From positions 806,001-870,000 of the forward strand of contig NZ_FQVX01000002.1 in NCBI RefSeq assembly GCF_900129495.1: a DNA stretch of 64,000 nucleotides, read 5' to 3'. Made by a program: the position numbers and the translations under genes. The notes below the pieces were generated by a model that was not told the DNA's origin, ran no database searches, and saw only the letters and a list, made by a program, of their open reading frames with translations. The stretch is from Geodermatophilus nigrescens. Lineage in GTDB: Bacteria > Actinomycetota > Actinomycetes > Mycobacteriales > Geodermatophilaceae. Every line of letters starts with the position of its first letter. Positions within the stretch are counted from its first letter, which is position 1. Shown here one piece after another: positions 1 through 9,269 of this stretch.

Positions 1-657
1 GACCTCCCGCGCCCGGGCCACGATCGGCTCGAGCGGGTTGATCGTGCCGAGGATGTTCGACTGCTGGGTGACCGCGACCAGCTTGGTCCGCTCGGTGACC
101 ACGGTGTCGAGGTCGGAGAGGTCGAGCCGGCCGTCGTCGGTGAGCCCGAGCCACCGCAGGGTGGCGCCGGTGCGCTCGCACAGCTGCTGCCAGGGCACCA
201 GGTTCGCGTGGTGCTCCATCTCGGTCACGACGATCTCGTCGCCCTGGCCGACGGCGTACCGGCGGAAGGACGGCTCCTTGGCCGTGGCGGCGTTGGACAG
301 CGCGTACGCGACGGTGTTGACCGCGTCGGTCGTGTTGCGGGTGAACACGACCTCCTCGACGGCGGCGCCGATGAACCCGGCGATCTTCGCCCGGGCCGCC
401 TCGTAGAGGCCGGTGGCCTCCTCGGCGAGCTGGTGGGCGCCGCGGTGCGGGGCGGCGTTGTGGTTCTCGTAGAAGTCCCGCTCGGCGTCGAGGACGCTGC
501 GGGGCTTCTGCGAGGTGGCCCCGGAGTCGAGGTAGACCAGCCGCTTCCCGTCGCGCACGGTGCGCGACAGGATCGGGAAGTCCGCCCGGATCGCCTCGAC
601 GTCCAGTGGCAGGGGCGTGTGCGCCCCGGCACCGGGACGCGAGACGGTCTGGGTCAT
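1..657 (-). CDS. sufS: SufS-type cysteine desulfurase (5' part, runs off the window)
   Basis: The first 219 codons of a group II PLP-dependent cysteine desulfurase, which supplies sulfur as a persulfide for SUF Fe-S cluster assembly in the cytosol. Visible family features are the N-terminal segment IRADFPILSRTV, the YLDSGATSQKP strand, EMEHHANLVPW and the QSNILGTINP segment. The PLP lysine and catalytic cysteine lie beyond the window edge. The ATG at 657 overlaps the sufC stop as ATGA, so the gene is translationally coupled in the suf operon. The identification is firm, but the gene is incomplete here. Confidence 0.93.
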   Translation of the reverse strand, partial: MTQTVSRPGAGAHTPLPLDVEAIRADFPILSRTVRDGKRLVYLDSGATSQKPRSVLDAERDFYENHNAAPHRGAHQLAEEATGLYEAARAKIAGFIGAAVEEVVFTRNTTDAVNTVAYALSNAATAKEPSFRRYAVGQGDEIVVTEMEHHANLVPWQQLCERTGATLRWLGLTDDGRLDLSDLDTVVTERTKLVAVTQQSNILGTINPLEPIVARAREV

Positions 658-1427
658 GCCTTCGCGGTCTCCTTCGAGTCCTTCACGTAGGCCGCGTAAC
701 CCTCGGCCTCGAGCTTGTCGGCCAGCTCCTTGCCGCCCTCGTCGACGACGCGGCCGCCCACGAACACGTGCACGAAGTCCGGCTGGATGTAGCGCAGGAT
801 CCGCGTGTAGTGGGTGATCAGCAGGACGCCGACCTCGCCCTCGGCGCGGGTGCGGTTGACGCCCTCGGAGACGACGCGCAGGGCGTCGACGTCGAGGCCG
901 GAGTCGGTCTCGTCGAGGATCGCCATCTTCGGCTTGAGCAGCCGCATCTGCAGGATCTCGTGGCGCTTCTTCTCACCGCCGGAGAAGCCCTCGTTGACGT
1001 TGCGCTCGGCGAACGCCGGGTCCATCTCCAGGGCCGACATCTCGTCGCGGACGTCCTTGACCCAGGTGCGCAGCTTCGGCGCCTCGCCCTTGACGGCGGT
1101 GGCGGCGGTGCGCAGGAAGTTCGACACCGAGACGCCGGGGACCTCGACCGGGTACTGCATGGCCAGGAACAGGCCGGCGCGGGCGCGCTCGTCGACGCTC
1201 ATCGCGAGGACGTCCTCGCCGTCGAGGGTCACCGTGCCGCCGGTGATCGTGTACTTCGGGTGCCCGGCGATCGAGTAGGCGAGCGTGGACTTGCCCGACC
1301 CGTTGGGGCCCATGATCGCGTGGGTCTCGCCCGACCGGACGGTCAGGTCGACGCCGCGGAGGATCTCCTTGGCGTCGTCGCCCTCACCGACCGTGACGTG
1401 CAGGTCGCGGATCTCCAGAACCGACAC
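654..1427 (-). CDS. sufC: SufC Fe-S cluster assembly ATPase
   Basis: A 257-residue cytosolic ABC-type ATPase of the SufBCD scaffold complex; ATP turnover reshapes SufB-SufD during cluster assembly. The Walker A motif GPNGSGKST is at residues 40-48. The signature FSGGEKKR and the Walker B region ILDETDSGLD follow in the usual order. The length is typical. The gene lies 15 bp downstream of the Rieske ferredoxin gene and overlaps sufS by 4 bp. Each feature fits SufC rather than a transporter ATPase, and no membrane partner is encoded nearby. Confidence 0.97.
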   Translation of the reverse strand: MSVLEIRDLHVTVGEGDDAKEILRGVDLTVRSGETHAIMGPNGSGKSTLAYSIAGHPKYTITGGTVTLDGEDVLAMSVDERARAGLFLAMQYPVEVPGVSVSNFLRTAATAVKGEAPKLRTWVKDVRDEMSALEMDPAFAERNVNEGFSGGEKKRHEILQMRLLKPKMAILDETDSGLDVDALRVVSEGVNRTRAEGEVGVLLITHYTRILRYIQPDFVHVFVGGRVVDEGGKELADKLEAEGYAAYVKDSKETAKA

Positions 1428-1442
1428 TTCTTCTCTCGCTCC

Positions 1443-1796
1443 TCAGTTGCCGGACGCCAGGGGCAGGCGGCCGTCGGCGTCGATGTCGACGAGCACGTCC
1501 TCCCCCTCCACGCGCACCGGGTAGACGTCGACCGGCTCGGTGGCCGGCAGGTTGGTGGGCTCGCCGGTGCGCAGGTCGAAGCAGGACCCGTGCAGCCAGC
1601 ACTCGATCGTGGGGGCGCCGTCGAAGGTCTCGACGTCGCCCTCGGACAGGGGCACCTCGGCGTGGGAGCAGAGGTCCTGCAGCGCGTAGACCTGCCCCTC
1701 GAACCGGACGACGGCGACGTCGACGTCGGCGAGCTCGACGCGCAGCGCGCCGTCCTCGGGGACCTCGGAGAGGCCGCAGACCCGCTCGAACGCCAT
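1443..1796 (-). CDS. Rieske-type [2Fe-2S] ferredoxin within the suf operon
   Basis: A 117-residue small Rieske protein of the kind often annotated as a non-heme dioxygenase ferredoxin subunit. The cluster ligands are C43-S-H45 and C66-W-L-H69, the CxH and CxxH Rieske pairs. There is no signal peptide, so it is presumably cytosolic. It sits between sufD (stop 3 bp upstream) and sufC. No dioxygenase oxygenase subunit is present, so an electron-transfer role in Fe-S biogenesis is more likely than aromatic catabolism. That role is inferred from position. Confidence 0.9.
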   Translation of the reverse strand: MAFERVCGLSEVPEDGALRVELADVDVAVVRFEGQVYALQDLCSHAEVPLSEGDVETFDGAPTIECWLHGSCFDLRTGEPTNLPATEPVDVYPVRVEGEDVLVDIDADGRLPLASGN

Positions 1797-1799
1797 CGG

Positions 1800-3119
1800 T
1801 CAGGCCACCTCGACCGGCTGCTCGTCGAGGCCGGGCAGGGCGCCCAGGCGCGTCTCGATGGAGCGCATGAGCCGGTCCTGCAGCGCGTCGACGCCGATGT
1901 GCTGGACGACGTCGGCGAAGAAGCCGCGCACGACCAGGCGGCGGGCGGTCTCGGCGTCGATGCCGCGCGAGCAGAGGTAGAACAGCTGCTCGTCGTCGAA
2001 CCGGCCCGTGGCGCTGGCGTGGCCGGCGCCGACGATCTCGCCGGTCTCGATCTCCAGGTTGGGCACCGAGTCGGCGCGGGCGCCGTCGGTGAGCACCAGG
2101 TTGCGGTTGAGCTCGTAGGTGTCGGTGCCGGTGGCCGCCGGGCGGATCCGGACGTCGCCGACCCACACCGTGCGCGCGCCCTCGCCCTGCAGCGCGCCCT
2201 TGTAGAGCACGTTGCTGGTGCAGTTCGGGACGGCGTGGTCGACCCAGAGCCGGTGCTCCTGGTGCTGCGTCTCGTCGGAGAAGTAGACGCCGAAGAGCTC
2301 CGCGGTGCCGCCGGGGCCGGCGTACTGGACGTTGCTGACCAGCCGGACGAGGTCGCCGCCGAGGGTGACCACGACCTGCTTGTAGCTCGCGTCGCGGCCG
2401 ACGACGGCGTCGAACTGGCCGCCGTGCACCGCGCCGGGCGCCCAGTCCTGCACGGACACGACGGTCACCTGCGCGCCGTCGCCGACGAGCACGGACACGC
2501 CGCCGGCGTAGCGGGCGAGGCCCGTGTGGTCGAGGACGACGGTCGCCTTCGCGAACGCGCCGACCTCGACGACGAGCTGGCCCCACACGACGTCGTCGGA
2601 CCCGGTGCCGGCCAGGCCCAGGGTGAGCGGGCGGTCGAGCTGCGCCTCGGCGGCCACCCGGACCACCGCGGCACCACCGCTGCGCTGGCGGGCGAGCGCG
2701 GCGAGCCGGTCGACCGGCTCGGGCAGGCCCTTGAGCAGCGGGTCGTCGGCGTCGACGCTGGTGAGCTCGGCGCCCTCGGGCAGGTCGGTCGTCCAGGCCA
2801 GGTGCGCGTCGGACGCGGCGCCGTCGAGCAGCGCGCGGACGCGGCGCATCGGGGTGAACCGCCACTCCTCCTCGCGGCCGGTGACCGCGCCGAAGGCGTC
2901 GGGGTCGGTCGAGGTGAAGCGCTCGGCCGGCGAGCCGGTCGGGGTGGTGCCGCCGTGCGAGTGCGCCCCGGGGGCGGCCTGCCCGGCGGTGCCGGTGCCG
3001 GCCGCGGGGACCGCCGGCGGGCCCGCCTGGGTGCCCACCCCCTCGCCGAACAGCTCGCCGGCGAGGGTGGCGGACTCCGTGGTCAGACCGGTGGTGCTGG
3101 GGGTGTTCGGGTCGGTCAT
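1800..3119 (-). CDS. sufD: SufD Fe-S cluster assembly protein
   Basis: A 439-residue scaffold subunit that pairs with SufB and SufC. The C-terminal two thirds carry the SUF beta-helix core, including the stretches VYFSDETQHQEH, NCTSNVLYKGALQ and GRFDDEQLFYLCSRGI typical of SufD. The N-terminal part is low in conserved residues, as usual in actinobacteria. The ATG at 3119 overlaps the sufB stop as ATGA. A longer upstream extension in the same frame reads through sufB and is not genuine. Confidence 0.95.
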   Translation of the reverse strand: MTDPNTPSTTGLTTESATLAGELFGEGVGTQAGPPAVPAAGTGTAGQAAPGAHSHGGTTPTGSPAERFTSTDPDAFGAVTGREEEWRFTPMRRVRALLDGAASDAHLAWTTDLPEGAELTSVDADDPLLKGLPEPVDRLAALARQRSGGAAVVRVAAEAQLDRPLTLGLAGTGSDDVVWGQLVVEVGAFAKATVVLDHTGLARYAGGVSVLVGDGAQVTVVSVQDWAPGAVHGGQFDAVVGRDASYKQVVVTLGGDLVRLVSNVQYAGPGGTAELFGVYFSDETQHQEHRLWVDHAVPNCTSNVLYKGALQGEGARTVWVGDVRIRPAATGTDTYELNRNLVLTDGARADSVPNLEIETGEIVGAGHASATGRFDDEQLFYLCSRGIDAETARRLVVRGFFADVVQHIGVDALQDRLMRSIETRLGALPGLDEQPVEVA

Positions 3120-4561
3120 CAGCCGACGGCACCTTCCATCTGCAGCTCGATGAGCCGGTTGAGCTCGAGGGCGTACTCCATGGGCAGCTCGCGGGCGATC
3201 GGCTCGACGAAGCCGCGCACGACCATCGCCATCGCCTCGTCCTCGGACAGGCCGCGGCTCATCAGGTAGAAGAGCTGGTCCTCGCTGACCCGGGAGACGG
3301 TCGCCTCGTGGCCCATGGCGACGTCGTCCTCGCGGACGTCGACGTAGGGGTAGGTGTCCGACCGGCTGATGGTGTCGACGAGCAGCGCGTCGCACTTGAC
3401 CGTCGACTTCGAGCCGTGGGCGCCCTCGTCGATCTGCACGAGGCCGCGGTAGGAGGTGCGGCCGCCGCCGCGGGCCACCGACTTCGACACGATGGTCGAG
3501 GAGGTGTTGGGGGCCGCGTGCACCATCTTGGCGCCGGCGTCCTGGTGCTGGCCCTCGCCCGCGAAGGCGATGGACAGGACCTCGCCCTTGGCGTGCTCGC
3601 CGGTCATCCAGACGGCCGGGTACTTCATGGTGACCTTGGAGCCGAGGTTGCCGTCGATCCACTCCATGGTCGCGCCCTCGTGGGCGATCGCCCGCTTGGT
3701 GACCAGGTTGTAGACGTTGTTCGACCAGTTCTGGATGGTCGTGTACCGGCAGCGCGCGTTCTTCTTGACGATGATCTCGACGACCGCGGAGTGCAGCGAG
3801 TCCGACTTGTAGATCGGCGCGGTGCAGCCCTCGACGTAGTGCACGTAGGCGCCCTCGTCGACGATGATCAGCGTCCGCTCGAACTGGCCCATGTTCTCGG
3901 TGTTGATCCGGAAGTAGGCCTGCAGCGGGATCTCGACGTGCACGCCCTTCGGCACGTAGATGAACGAGCCACCGGACCAGGTCGCGGTGTTCAGCGCGGC
4001 GAACTTGTTGTCGCCGGACGGGATGACCGAGCCGAAGTACTCCTTGAAGAGGTCCTCGTGCTCCTTGAGGGCGGTGTCGGTGTCCAGGAAGAGGACGCCC
4101 TGCTCCTCGAGGTCCTCGCGGATCTTGTGGTAGACGACCTCGGACTCGTACTGGGCCGCGACGCCGGCGATCAGCCGCTGCTTCTCCGCCTCGGGGATGC
4201 CCAGCTTGTCGTAGGTGTTCTTGATGTCCTCGGGCAGCTCGTCCCACGAGGTCGCCTGGGCCTCGGTCGAGCGCACGAAGTACTTGATGTTCTGGAAGTC
4301 GATCCCCGACAGGTCCGAGCCCCAGTCGGGCATCGGCTTGCGGTCGAAGAGCTTGAGCGCCTTGAGGCGGCGCTCGAGCATCCACTCGGGCTCGTTCTTG
4401 CGCGCCGAGATGTCCCGGACGACGTCCTCGTCCAGGCCGCGGCGGGCGGAGGCCCCGGCGACGTCGGCGTCGGCCCAGCCGTACTGGTAGCGGCCGAGCT
4501 GCTCGATCTGCTCGTCCTGCGTCAGCGGCGTGCCGGTCACCGGCTGCTGGGTGCTGGTCAT
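3119..4561 (-). CDS. sufB: SufB Fe-S cluster scaffold
   Basis: A 480-residue core scaffold of the SufBC2D complex on which the cluster is built. Highly conserved blocks are visible: the ERRLKALK segment, [26 protein letters not shown], the [14 protein letters not shown] segment and [18 protein letters not shown]. The length matches actinobacterial SufB. No intein is present, unlike in mycobacterial SufB. The start ATG overlaps the upstream regulator's stop (ATGA), giving a four-cistron coupled series. Confidence 0.97.
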   Translation of the reverse strand: MTSTQQPVTGTPLTQDEQIEQLGRYQYGWADADVAGASARRGLDEDVVRDISARKNEPEWMLERRLKALKLFDRKPMPDWGSDLSGIDFQNIKYFVRSTEAQATSWDELPEDIKNTYDKLGIPEAEKQRLIAGVAAQYESEVVYHKIREDLEEQGVLFLDTDTALKEHEDLFKEYFGSVIPSGDNKFAALNTATWSGGSFIYVPKGVHVEIPLQAYFRINTENMGQFERTLIIVDEGAYVHYVEGCTAPIYKSDSLHSAVVEIIVKKNARCRYTTIQNWSNNVYNLVTKRAIAHEGATMEWIDGNLGSKVTMKYPAVWMTGEHAKGEVLSIAFAGEGQHQDAGAKMVHAAPNTSSTIVSKSVARGGGRTSYRGLVQIDEGAHGSKSTVKCDALLVDTISRSDTYPYVDVREDDVAMGHEATVSRVSEDQLFYLMSRGLSEDEAMAMVVRGFVEPIARELPMEYALELNRLIELQMEGAVG

Positions 4562-5379
4562 GCGGGCGTCCTCTCCCGGTCGCTCGTGGGGGTGCTGCGT
4601 GCGGTGCTGGTGGACGGGGCGGTGCGCGGGACCCGCGCTGCTCGCTCACCGGGTACAGGGCTCGCGGGGATCGATCTGTTCCCCGCGCGGGTGTGGTCCC
4701 GGACGCCGTGGGGCGGCCCGGGGATGTGGGTGGTGCAGACGCCGTCGCCGTGGGCGATCGTCGCCAGCCGCTGCACGTGGGTACCCACGAGCCGGCCGAT
4801 CACCGCGGTCTCGGCCTCGCACAGCTGCGGGAACTCCGCGGCCACGTGCGCCACCGGGCAGTGGTGCTGGCACAGCTGCCCGCCGCTGGCGATCGCGGAG
4901 GCCGAGGCAGCGTAGCCCTCGGCGGTCAGCGCCCCGGCCAGGGCCCGGGCCCGCTCGACCGGCGCCCCGCTGGTGCGGGCGACGGCGTCGGAGGCCCGCC
5001 GCTCCAGGCCCGCGAGCTGGGCCTCGGCCACGGCGCGGACGGCGTCGGGCCCGCCCGAGGCGGCGACGTACCGCAGCGCGGTGAGCGCCAGGTCGTCGTA
5101 GGCGTGCGCGAAGCCCGAGCGGCCGGCGTCGGTGAGGTGGAAGCGCCGGGCGGGCCGGCCCCTCCCCCGCTGCGTGCCGGGCGCCGCCCGCTCCTCCACG
5201 CGCCCGCGGGCGGCGAGCGCGTCGAGGTGACGACGGACGGCGGCGGCGCTCACGCCTAGCCGCGCGGCCAGCTCGCTCGCGGTCTGCGGACCGTGCTCGA
5301 GCAGCAGCGCGGTCACGCGGTCACGGGTGCGGACGTCGTCGGCCCGCACCGCCCCCGCCTGTCCCGCGCTGGTTTCCAC
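4558..5379 (-). CDS. sufR: SufR-like Fe-S-responsive winged-helix repressor
   Basis: A 273-residue regulator with an N-terminal winged helix (about residues 17-85, with helix segments [11 protein letters not shown] and [15 protein letters not shown]). Its C-terminal cysteine set C170, C174, C187, C215 has the 12- and 27-residue spacings seen in Fe-S-binding SufR proteins. It is first in the suf operon and coupled to sufB by ATGA, as expected for an autoregulator that senses cluster sufficiency. The GTG at 5379 was chosen because it is the leaderless start behind a good promoter. The last 55 residues are Arg/Ser/Thr/Pro-rich and of no known function. Confidence 0.9.
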   Translation of the reverse strand: METSAGQAGAVRADDVRTRDRVTALLLEHGPQTASELAARLGVSAAAVRRHLDALAARGRVEERAAPGTQRGRGRPARRFHLTDAGRSGFAHAYDDLALTALRYVAASGGPDAVRAVAEAQLAGLERRASDAVARTSGAPVERARALAGALTAEGYAASASAIASGGQLCQHHCPVAHVAAEFPQLCEAETAVIGRLVGTHVQRLATIAHGDGVCTTHIPGPPHGVRDHTRAGNRSIPASPVPGERAARVPRTAPSTSTARSTPTSDRERTPA

Positions 5380-5413
5380 AACACGATTGTGTCCTATTTC
5401 CGGACGCCCGCAA
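5377..5413 (-). promoter_or_regulatory. Leaderless sufR promoter with overlapping SufR-type operator
   Basis: On the minus strand there is a -35-like TTGCGG (5413-5408), a 16-bp spacer and a -10-like CACAAT (5391-5386). Six bases then separate it from the GTG at 5379, which is leaderless spacing. A perfect inverted repeat, CACAA-N5-TTGTG, spans 5391-5377, so it covers the -10, the start site and the start codon. Actinobacterial SufR operators are reported as similar short palindromes, which makes this the likely autorepression site. Confidence 0.7.
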
Positions 5414-5430
5414 GGAAGGCCGCCCTAAGT

Positions 5431-5467
5431 CACCCGGCCCCTGACCGCGCAGGTCAGGGGCCGGGTG
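5431..5467 (-). terminator. Strong hairpin after the Clp gene
   Basis: A perfect 16-bp GC-rich inverted repeat (arms 5431-5446 and 5452-5467, 5-nt loop) lies 21 bp past the Clp stop codon and upstream of the sufR promoter. No U-tract follows, which is common for actinobacterial terminators. It would insulate suf from Clp read-through. Confidence 0.75.
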
Positions 5468-5488
5468 AGGCAGATCACCAGCGGGTCG

Positions 5489-8029
5489 TCAGGCCTGGCC
5501 GGCCGGGACGGCCGCCTCCTCGACGCGGAGGTCGAGCGCGCCGTCCCGGGCGTCGACGACGACGGTCCGGCCGGGGCCGACGCGGCCGTCGAGCAGCAGC
5601 CGGGCGAGGGCGTTGTCGACCTCGCGCTGGATGGCCCGGCGCAGCGGGCGGGCGCCGAACTGCGGCTCGTACCCGCGGTCGGCGATCCAGGCGACGGCGT
5701 CGTCGGTGAACTCGACCGCGATGTCCTGGGCCGCCAGCCGGCGCCGCGTCTCGTCGAGCAGCAGCCGGGTGATCTGCTGCAGCTGCTCGCTCTCCAGCTG
5801 CTGGAAGACCACGATCTCGTCGATCCGGTTGAGGAACTCCGGCCGGAAGGACTCCCGCAGCCGCCGCATGAGCCGCTCGCGCAGCCCGGCGTCGGCCGCC
5901 GCGGCGTCCCCGGTGCCGAAGCCGAGCGGGGCGTTGCGGCCCTGGATCAGCTCCGACCCCAGGTTGCTGGTCATGACCAGCACGGTGTTCGTGAAGTCGA
6001 CCGTGCGGCCCTGCGAGTCGGTGAGCCGGCCGTCGTCGAGCACCTGCAGCAGGGTGTTGAAGACGTCGGGGTGCGCCTTCTCGATCTCGTCGAGCAGCAC
6101 CACCGAGTAGGGCCGGCGGCGGACCGCCTCGGTGAGCTGGCCGGCGTCCTCGTAGCCGACGTAGCCGGGCGGGGAGCCGACCAGGCGGCTGACGGTGTGC
6201 CGCTCCTGGAACTCGCTCATGTCCAGCCGGACCATCCGGTCCTCGTCGCCGAACAGCGCCTCGGCCAGGGCCCGGGCCAGCTCGGTCTTGCCGACGCCGG
6301 TGGGGCCGAGGAACAGGAAGCTGCCGATCGGCCGGTCGGGGTCGCCGAGGCCGACGCGGGAGCGCCGGACCGCCTCGGAGACGACGGCCACGGCGTCGTC
6401 CTGGCCGACCACCCGCTGGTGCAGGTGCTCCTCCAGGGCGAGCAGCCGCTGCATCTCCTCCTGGGTCAGCTGGGCGACCGGGATGCCGGTCTGCCGCGAG
6501 ACGACCTCGGCGATGTCGTCGACGCCGACCTCGGGCACGCCGGGCTGCCCGCCGCCGCGCGCCTCCTCGAGGCGGGCCTGCGCCGCTGTGAGCTGGTCGC
6601 GCAGCTCGGAGGCGCGCTCGTACTGCTCGGCCGCGACCGCCTGGTCCTTCTCCCGCTGCAGCCGGTCCACCTCCTGCTCGAGGCCGCGCAGGTCGGTCGG
6701 CGGGGTCTTGACCCGCCGGCGCACCCGGGCTCCGGCCTGGTCGATGAGGTCGATCGCCTTGTCCGGCAGGTGCCGGTCGGTCACGTAGCGGTCGGACAGC
6801 TCGACGGCGGCCCGGACGGCGTCGTCGGTGAAGCGCACCTGGTGGTGGGCCTCGTAGCGGTCCCGCAGGCCGCAGAGGATCTGCACCGTGTCCTCGACCG
6901 TGGGCTCGGACACGAGGATCGGCTGGAAGCGGCGCTCGAGCGCGGCGTCCTTCTCGATGTTGCGCCGGTACTCGTCGAGCGTCGTCGCGCCGACGATGTG
7001 CAGCTCGCCGCGGGCCAGCGCCGGCTTGAGCATGTTGCCCGCGCCGCCGGAGCCCTCGGACGCGCCCGCGCCGACGACGGTGTGCAGCTCGTCGATGAAG
7101 ACGATCACCTCGTCGGAGTGCTCGCGGATCTCGTCCATGACCTTCTTGAGCCGCTCCTCGAAGTCGCCGCGGTAGCGGGTGCCGGCCACCAGGCCGGTGA
7201 GGTCGAGCTCGACGAGGCGCTTGCCACGCAGCGTCTCGGGCACGTCGCCCTCGACGATCTGGGCGGCGATGCCCTCGACGATCGCGGTCTTGCCGACGCC
7301 GGCCTCGCCGATGAGCACCGGGTTGTTCTTGCGGCGCCGGGAGAGGACCTCGACGGTCTGCTCGATCTCGGACTCGCGGCCGATCACCGGGTCGATCTGG
7401 CCGTTGCGGGCCATGGCGGTGAGGTCGCGGCCGTACTCGTCGAGGGTCGGGGTGCTCGACGGTGCCGACGGCCCCGCCCCGCCCTGGCCGGGCCGCCCGC
7501 CGCCGGGGGCGCCGCCGCCGGTGGCCGCCTGCTGCAGCGCCTCGGGGGTGACGCCGCGCTCGCGCAGCACCCGCCCGCCGGGCGACTCGGGGTTCACCGC
7601 GAGGGCGAACAGCAGGTGCTCCGGGCCGATGTAGGTCGAGCCGAGGGCGCGCGAGACGCGGTGCGCGTCGAGCAGCGCCCGCTTGGCGGCCGGGGTGAGC
7701 GAGGGCGCCTCGTCGAGGGGCTCGCCGCGGCGCAGCTGCTCGTCGAGGGCGGCGCGCAGCCGGTCGGGGTCGGTGCCCGAGCGCGCCAGCAGGGTGCGGG
7801 TGGTCTCGTCGGCGGTCATCGCCCACAGCAGGTGCTCGGTGTCGAGGTCGGCGCTGCCGGTGGCCACGGCCTGGTGCGCCGCGGCGTTCACCAGCTCGCG
7901 GGCCTGCTGGCTGAGGAACTGCGTGATGTCGACCCGCTGCCGCGGCGCGCGCTGCTCGCCGCCGAGGTACCGGGAGAAGAAGTCGTCGAACGGGCTCCCG
8001 TAGGGGCCCGGGAAGAACGGGCTGGTCAT
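5489..8029 (-). CDS. ClpC-type AAA+ unfoldase (Clp ATPase)
   Basis: An 846-residue double-AAA+ Hsp100 that would unfold proteins for ClpP. It has Clp N-repeats at about residues 33-165 and a Gly/Ala/Pro linker at about 170-195. Walker A GEAGVGKT is at 241-248 and Walker B FIDELH at 311. A UVR-like coiled segment lies at about 455-490, and the second Walker A GPTGVGKT is at 575-582. The tripeptide LGF at 702-704 sits where ClpP-binding loops occur, which favours a protease partner over a ClpB-type disaggregase. The middle domain is short, as in ClpC. The N-terminus, rich in Phe, Pro and Gly, is unusual. Confidence 0.9.
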   Translation of the reverse strand: MTSPFFPGPYGSPFDDFFSRYLGGEQRAPRQRVDITQFLSQQARELVNAAAHQAVATGSADLDTEHLLWAMTADETTRTLLARSGTDPDRLRAALDEQLRRGEPLDEAPSLTPAAKRALLDAHRVSRALGSTYIGPEHLLFALAVNPESPGGRVLRERGVTPEALQQAATGGGAPGGGRPGQGGAGPSAPSSTPTLDEYGRDLTAMARNGQIDPVIGRESEIEQTVEVLSRRRKNNPVLIGEAGVGKTAIVEGIAAQIVEGDVPETLRGKRLVELDLTGLVAGTRYRGDFEERLKKVMDEIREHSDEVIVFIDELHTVVGAGASEGSGGAGNMLKPALARGELHIVGATTLDEYRRNIEKDAALERRFQPILVSEPTVEDTVQILCGLRDRYEAHHQVRFTDDAVRAAVELSDRYVTDRHLPDKAIDLIDQAGARVRRRVKTPPTDLRGLEQEVDRLQREKDQAVAAEQYERASELRDQLTAAQARLEEARGGGQPGVPEVGVDDIAEVVSRQTGIPVAQLTQEEMQRLLALEEHLHQRVVGQDDAVAVVSEAVRRSRVGLGDPDRPIGSFLFLGPTGVGKTELARALAEALFGDEDRMVRLDMSEFQERHTVSRLVGSPPGYVGYEDAGQLTEAVRRRPYSVVLLDEIEKAHPDVFNTLLQVLDDGRLTDSQGRTVDFTNTVLVMTSNLGSELIQGRNAPLGFGTGDAAAADAGLRERLMRRLRESFRPEFLNRIDEIVVFQQLESEQLQQITRLLLDETRRRLAAQDIAVEFTDDAVAWIADRGYEPQFGARPLRRAIQREVDNALARLLLDGRVGPGRTVVVDARDGALDLRVEEAAVPAGQA

Positions 8030-8228
8030 ACCTCACGTCCAAGGGGAGTCGGGGAGGTCGGTGGGGCTCCGGTACCCGCGGAGGCGGTACCGGTACCGGC
8101 GCACCGACACCAGGACGGCGTCCCCGCCGCCTGCGTCCTGTCCAGCGCGAGCGCGGGCCCGCCGCTTCCCCGCTCCGCTCCGCCCTGAGCGAACCGGGCG
8201 GCCCGCCCGGCGCGGCTAGCATCGGGCC
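8030..8228 (+). promoter_or_regulatory. Divergent Clp/ctaA control region with leaderless ctaA promoter
   Basis: This 199-bp gap holds no gene. Repeated GGTACC-type motifs lie near 8078-8100 on the Clp side. TAGCAT at 8217-8222, followed by six bases and the ctaA GTG, has leaderless promoter spacing. No clear -35 is visible. No HspR or CIRCE-type inverted repeat was found upstream of the Clp gene. Confidence 0.5.
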
Positions 8229-9173
8229 GTGCAGGTCCTGCCCCGCTCGTTCTCCCCCGCCGTCATCAGCCGCCTGGCGCTGGCGAACGTGGTCGCCAAC
8301 GGCGCGATCGTCGTCACCGGCGGGGTGGTCCGGCTGACCGGATCGGGCCTCGGCTGCCCCACCTGGCCGCGGTGCACCGAGGAGAGCTTCGTCACGACGC
8401 CGGAGATGGCCGGCCACGGCCTGATCGAGTTCGGCAACCGGCTGCTCACCTTCGTGCTGACCGCCGTCGCGGTGGCCACGCTGGTCGCGGTGTGGCGCTC
8501 GGTCCGGCGCGACCTGCGCCCGCTGGCGGTGCTCACCTTCCTCGGCATCCCGGTGCAGGCGGCGATCGGCGGCGTCACGGTGCTGACCGGGCTGAACCCG
8601 TGGACGGTCGCCGTCCACTTCCTCGTGTCGACCGTGCTCGTGGCGCTGGCGACGGTGCTGTGGCTGCGCTCCCGGGAGCCCGGCGTGGGGCAGCCGCTGG
8701 TGCGCCGCCCCTTCGCCCTGCTGGTGGGCGGGATCGCCGCGGTCACCGGCGTCGTGCTGGTGCTCGGCACGATCGTCACCGGCTCCGGGCCGCACAGCGG
8801 CGACGTCGACGACGACGACGTGCCGACCGGCGACCGGATGGGCTTCGACCCGGAGACCGTGAGCCAGCTGCACGCCGACGCGGTGTTCCTGCTCGTCGGC
8901 CTGACCATCGCCCTGCTCGTGGCCCTGTACGCCACCGACGCCCCGGGCCGCGTGCGCCGGGCCGCGCGCGACTTGCTGGTCGTGCAGCTGCTGCAGGGCG
9001 TCGTCGGCTTCGTCCAGTACTTCACGCACCTGCCGGTGGCGCTCGTGCTGCTGCACATGCTCGGCGCGGTGCTGACCACGGTGTTCACGGCGCGGCTGGT
9101 CTGGTCGGTCCGCGGCCCGGCCAGCGAGCAGCCCCTGGACGCCCCCTCCGCCCAGGTCCCGGCCGCCCGCTGA
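8229..9173 (+). CDS. ctaA: Heme A synthase (CtaA/COX15)
   Basis: A 314-residue polytopic membrane enzyme that oxidises the C8 methyl of heme O to make heme A for aa3-type cytochrome oxidase. Eight hydrophobic segments can be drawn, with histidines in the four expected places (AGHGLIEFGNR, AVHFLVS, QLHADAVF, LLHMLGAV) that bind the substrate and cofactor hemes. Residues 195-205, an acidic loop, are probably extracytoplasmic. The GTG start has no Shine-Dalgarno but sits at leaderless distance from TAGCAT. ctaB, the preceding enzyme in the pathway, is 1.3 kb away on the other strand. Confidence 0.95.
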   Translation: MQVLPRSFSPAVISRLALANVVANGAIVVTGGVVRLTGSGLGCPTWPRCTEESFVTTPEMAGHGLIEFGNRLLTFVLTAVAVATLVAVWRSVRRDLRPLAVLTFLGIPVQAAIGGVTVLTGLNPWTVAVHFLVSTVLVALATVLWLRSREPGVGQPLVRRPFALLVGGIAAVTGVVLVLGTIVTGSGPHSGDVDDDDVPTGDRMGFDPETVSQLHADAVFLLVGLTIALLVALYATDAPGRVRRAARDLLVVQLLQGVVGFVQYFTHLPVALVLLHMLGAVLTTVFTARLVWSVRGPASEQPLDAPSAQVPAAR

Positions 9174-9216
9174 GCCGCCGCCCGCCGACCCGCCGGGCCG
9201 GTGAGGAGCGCCGGGC

Positions 9217-9244
9217 GGTCGTCACCGCACCCCGGATGACGACC
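9217..9244. terminator. Hairpin between convergent ctaA and ScyD-like gene
   Basis: An 8-bp inverted repeat, GGTCGTCA with TGACGACC, has a 12-nt loop and lies between the two convergent stop codons. It could end both transcripts. It is weaker than the other hairpins in this window. Confidence 0.45.
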
Positions 9245-9269
9245 TCCCGGCGCACCTCGCTTCCCGGCG

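Noticed and set aside
606-3269. An 887-codon plus-strand frame over the suf operon
   Set aside because: Antisense shadow of sufC, the Rieske gene and sufD.
5489-8029. ClpB disaggregase
   Set aside because: The long ClpB middle domain is missing and an LGF loop for ClpP is present.
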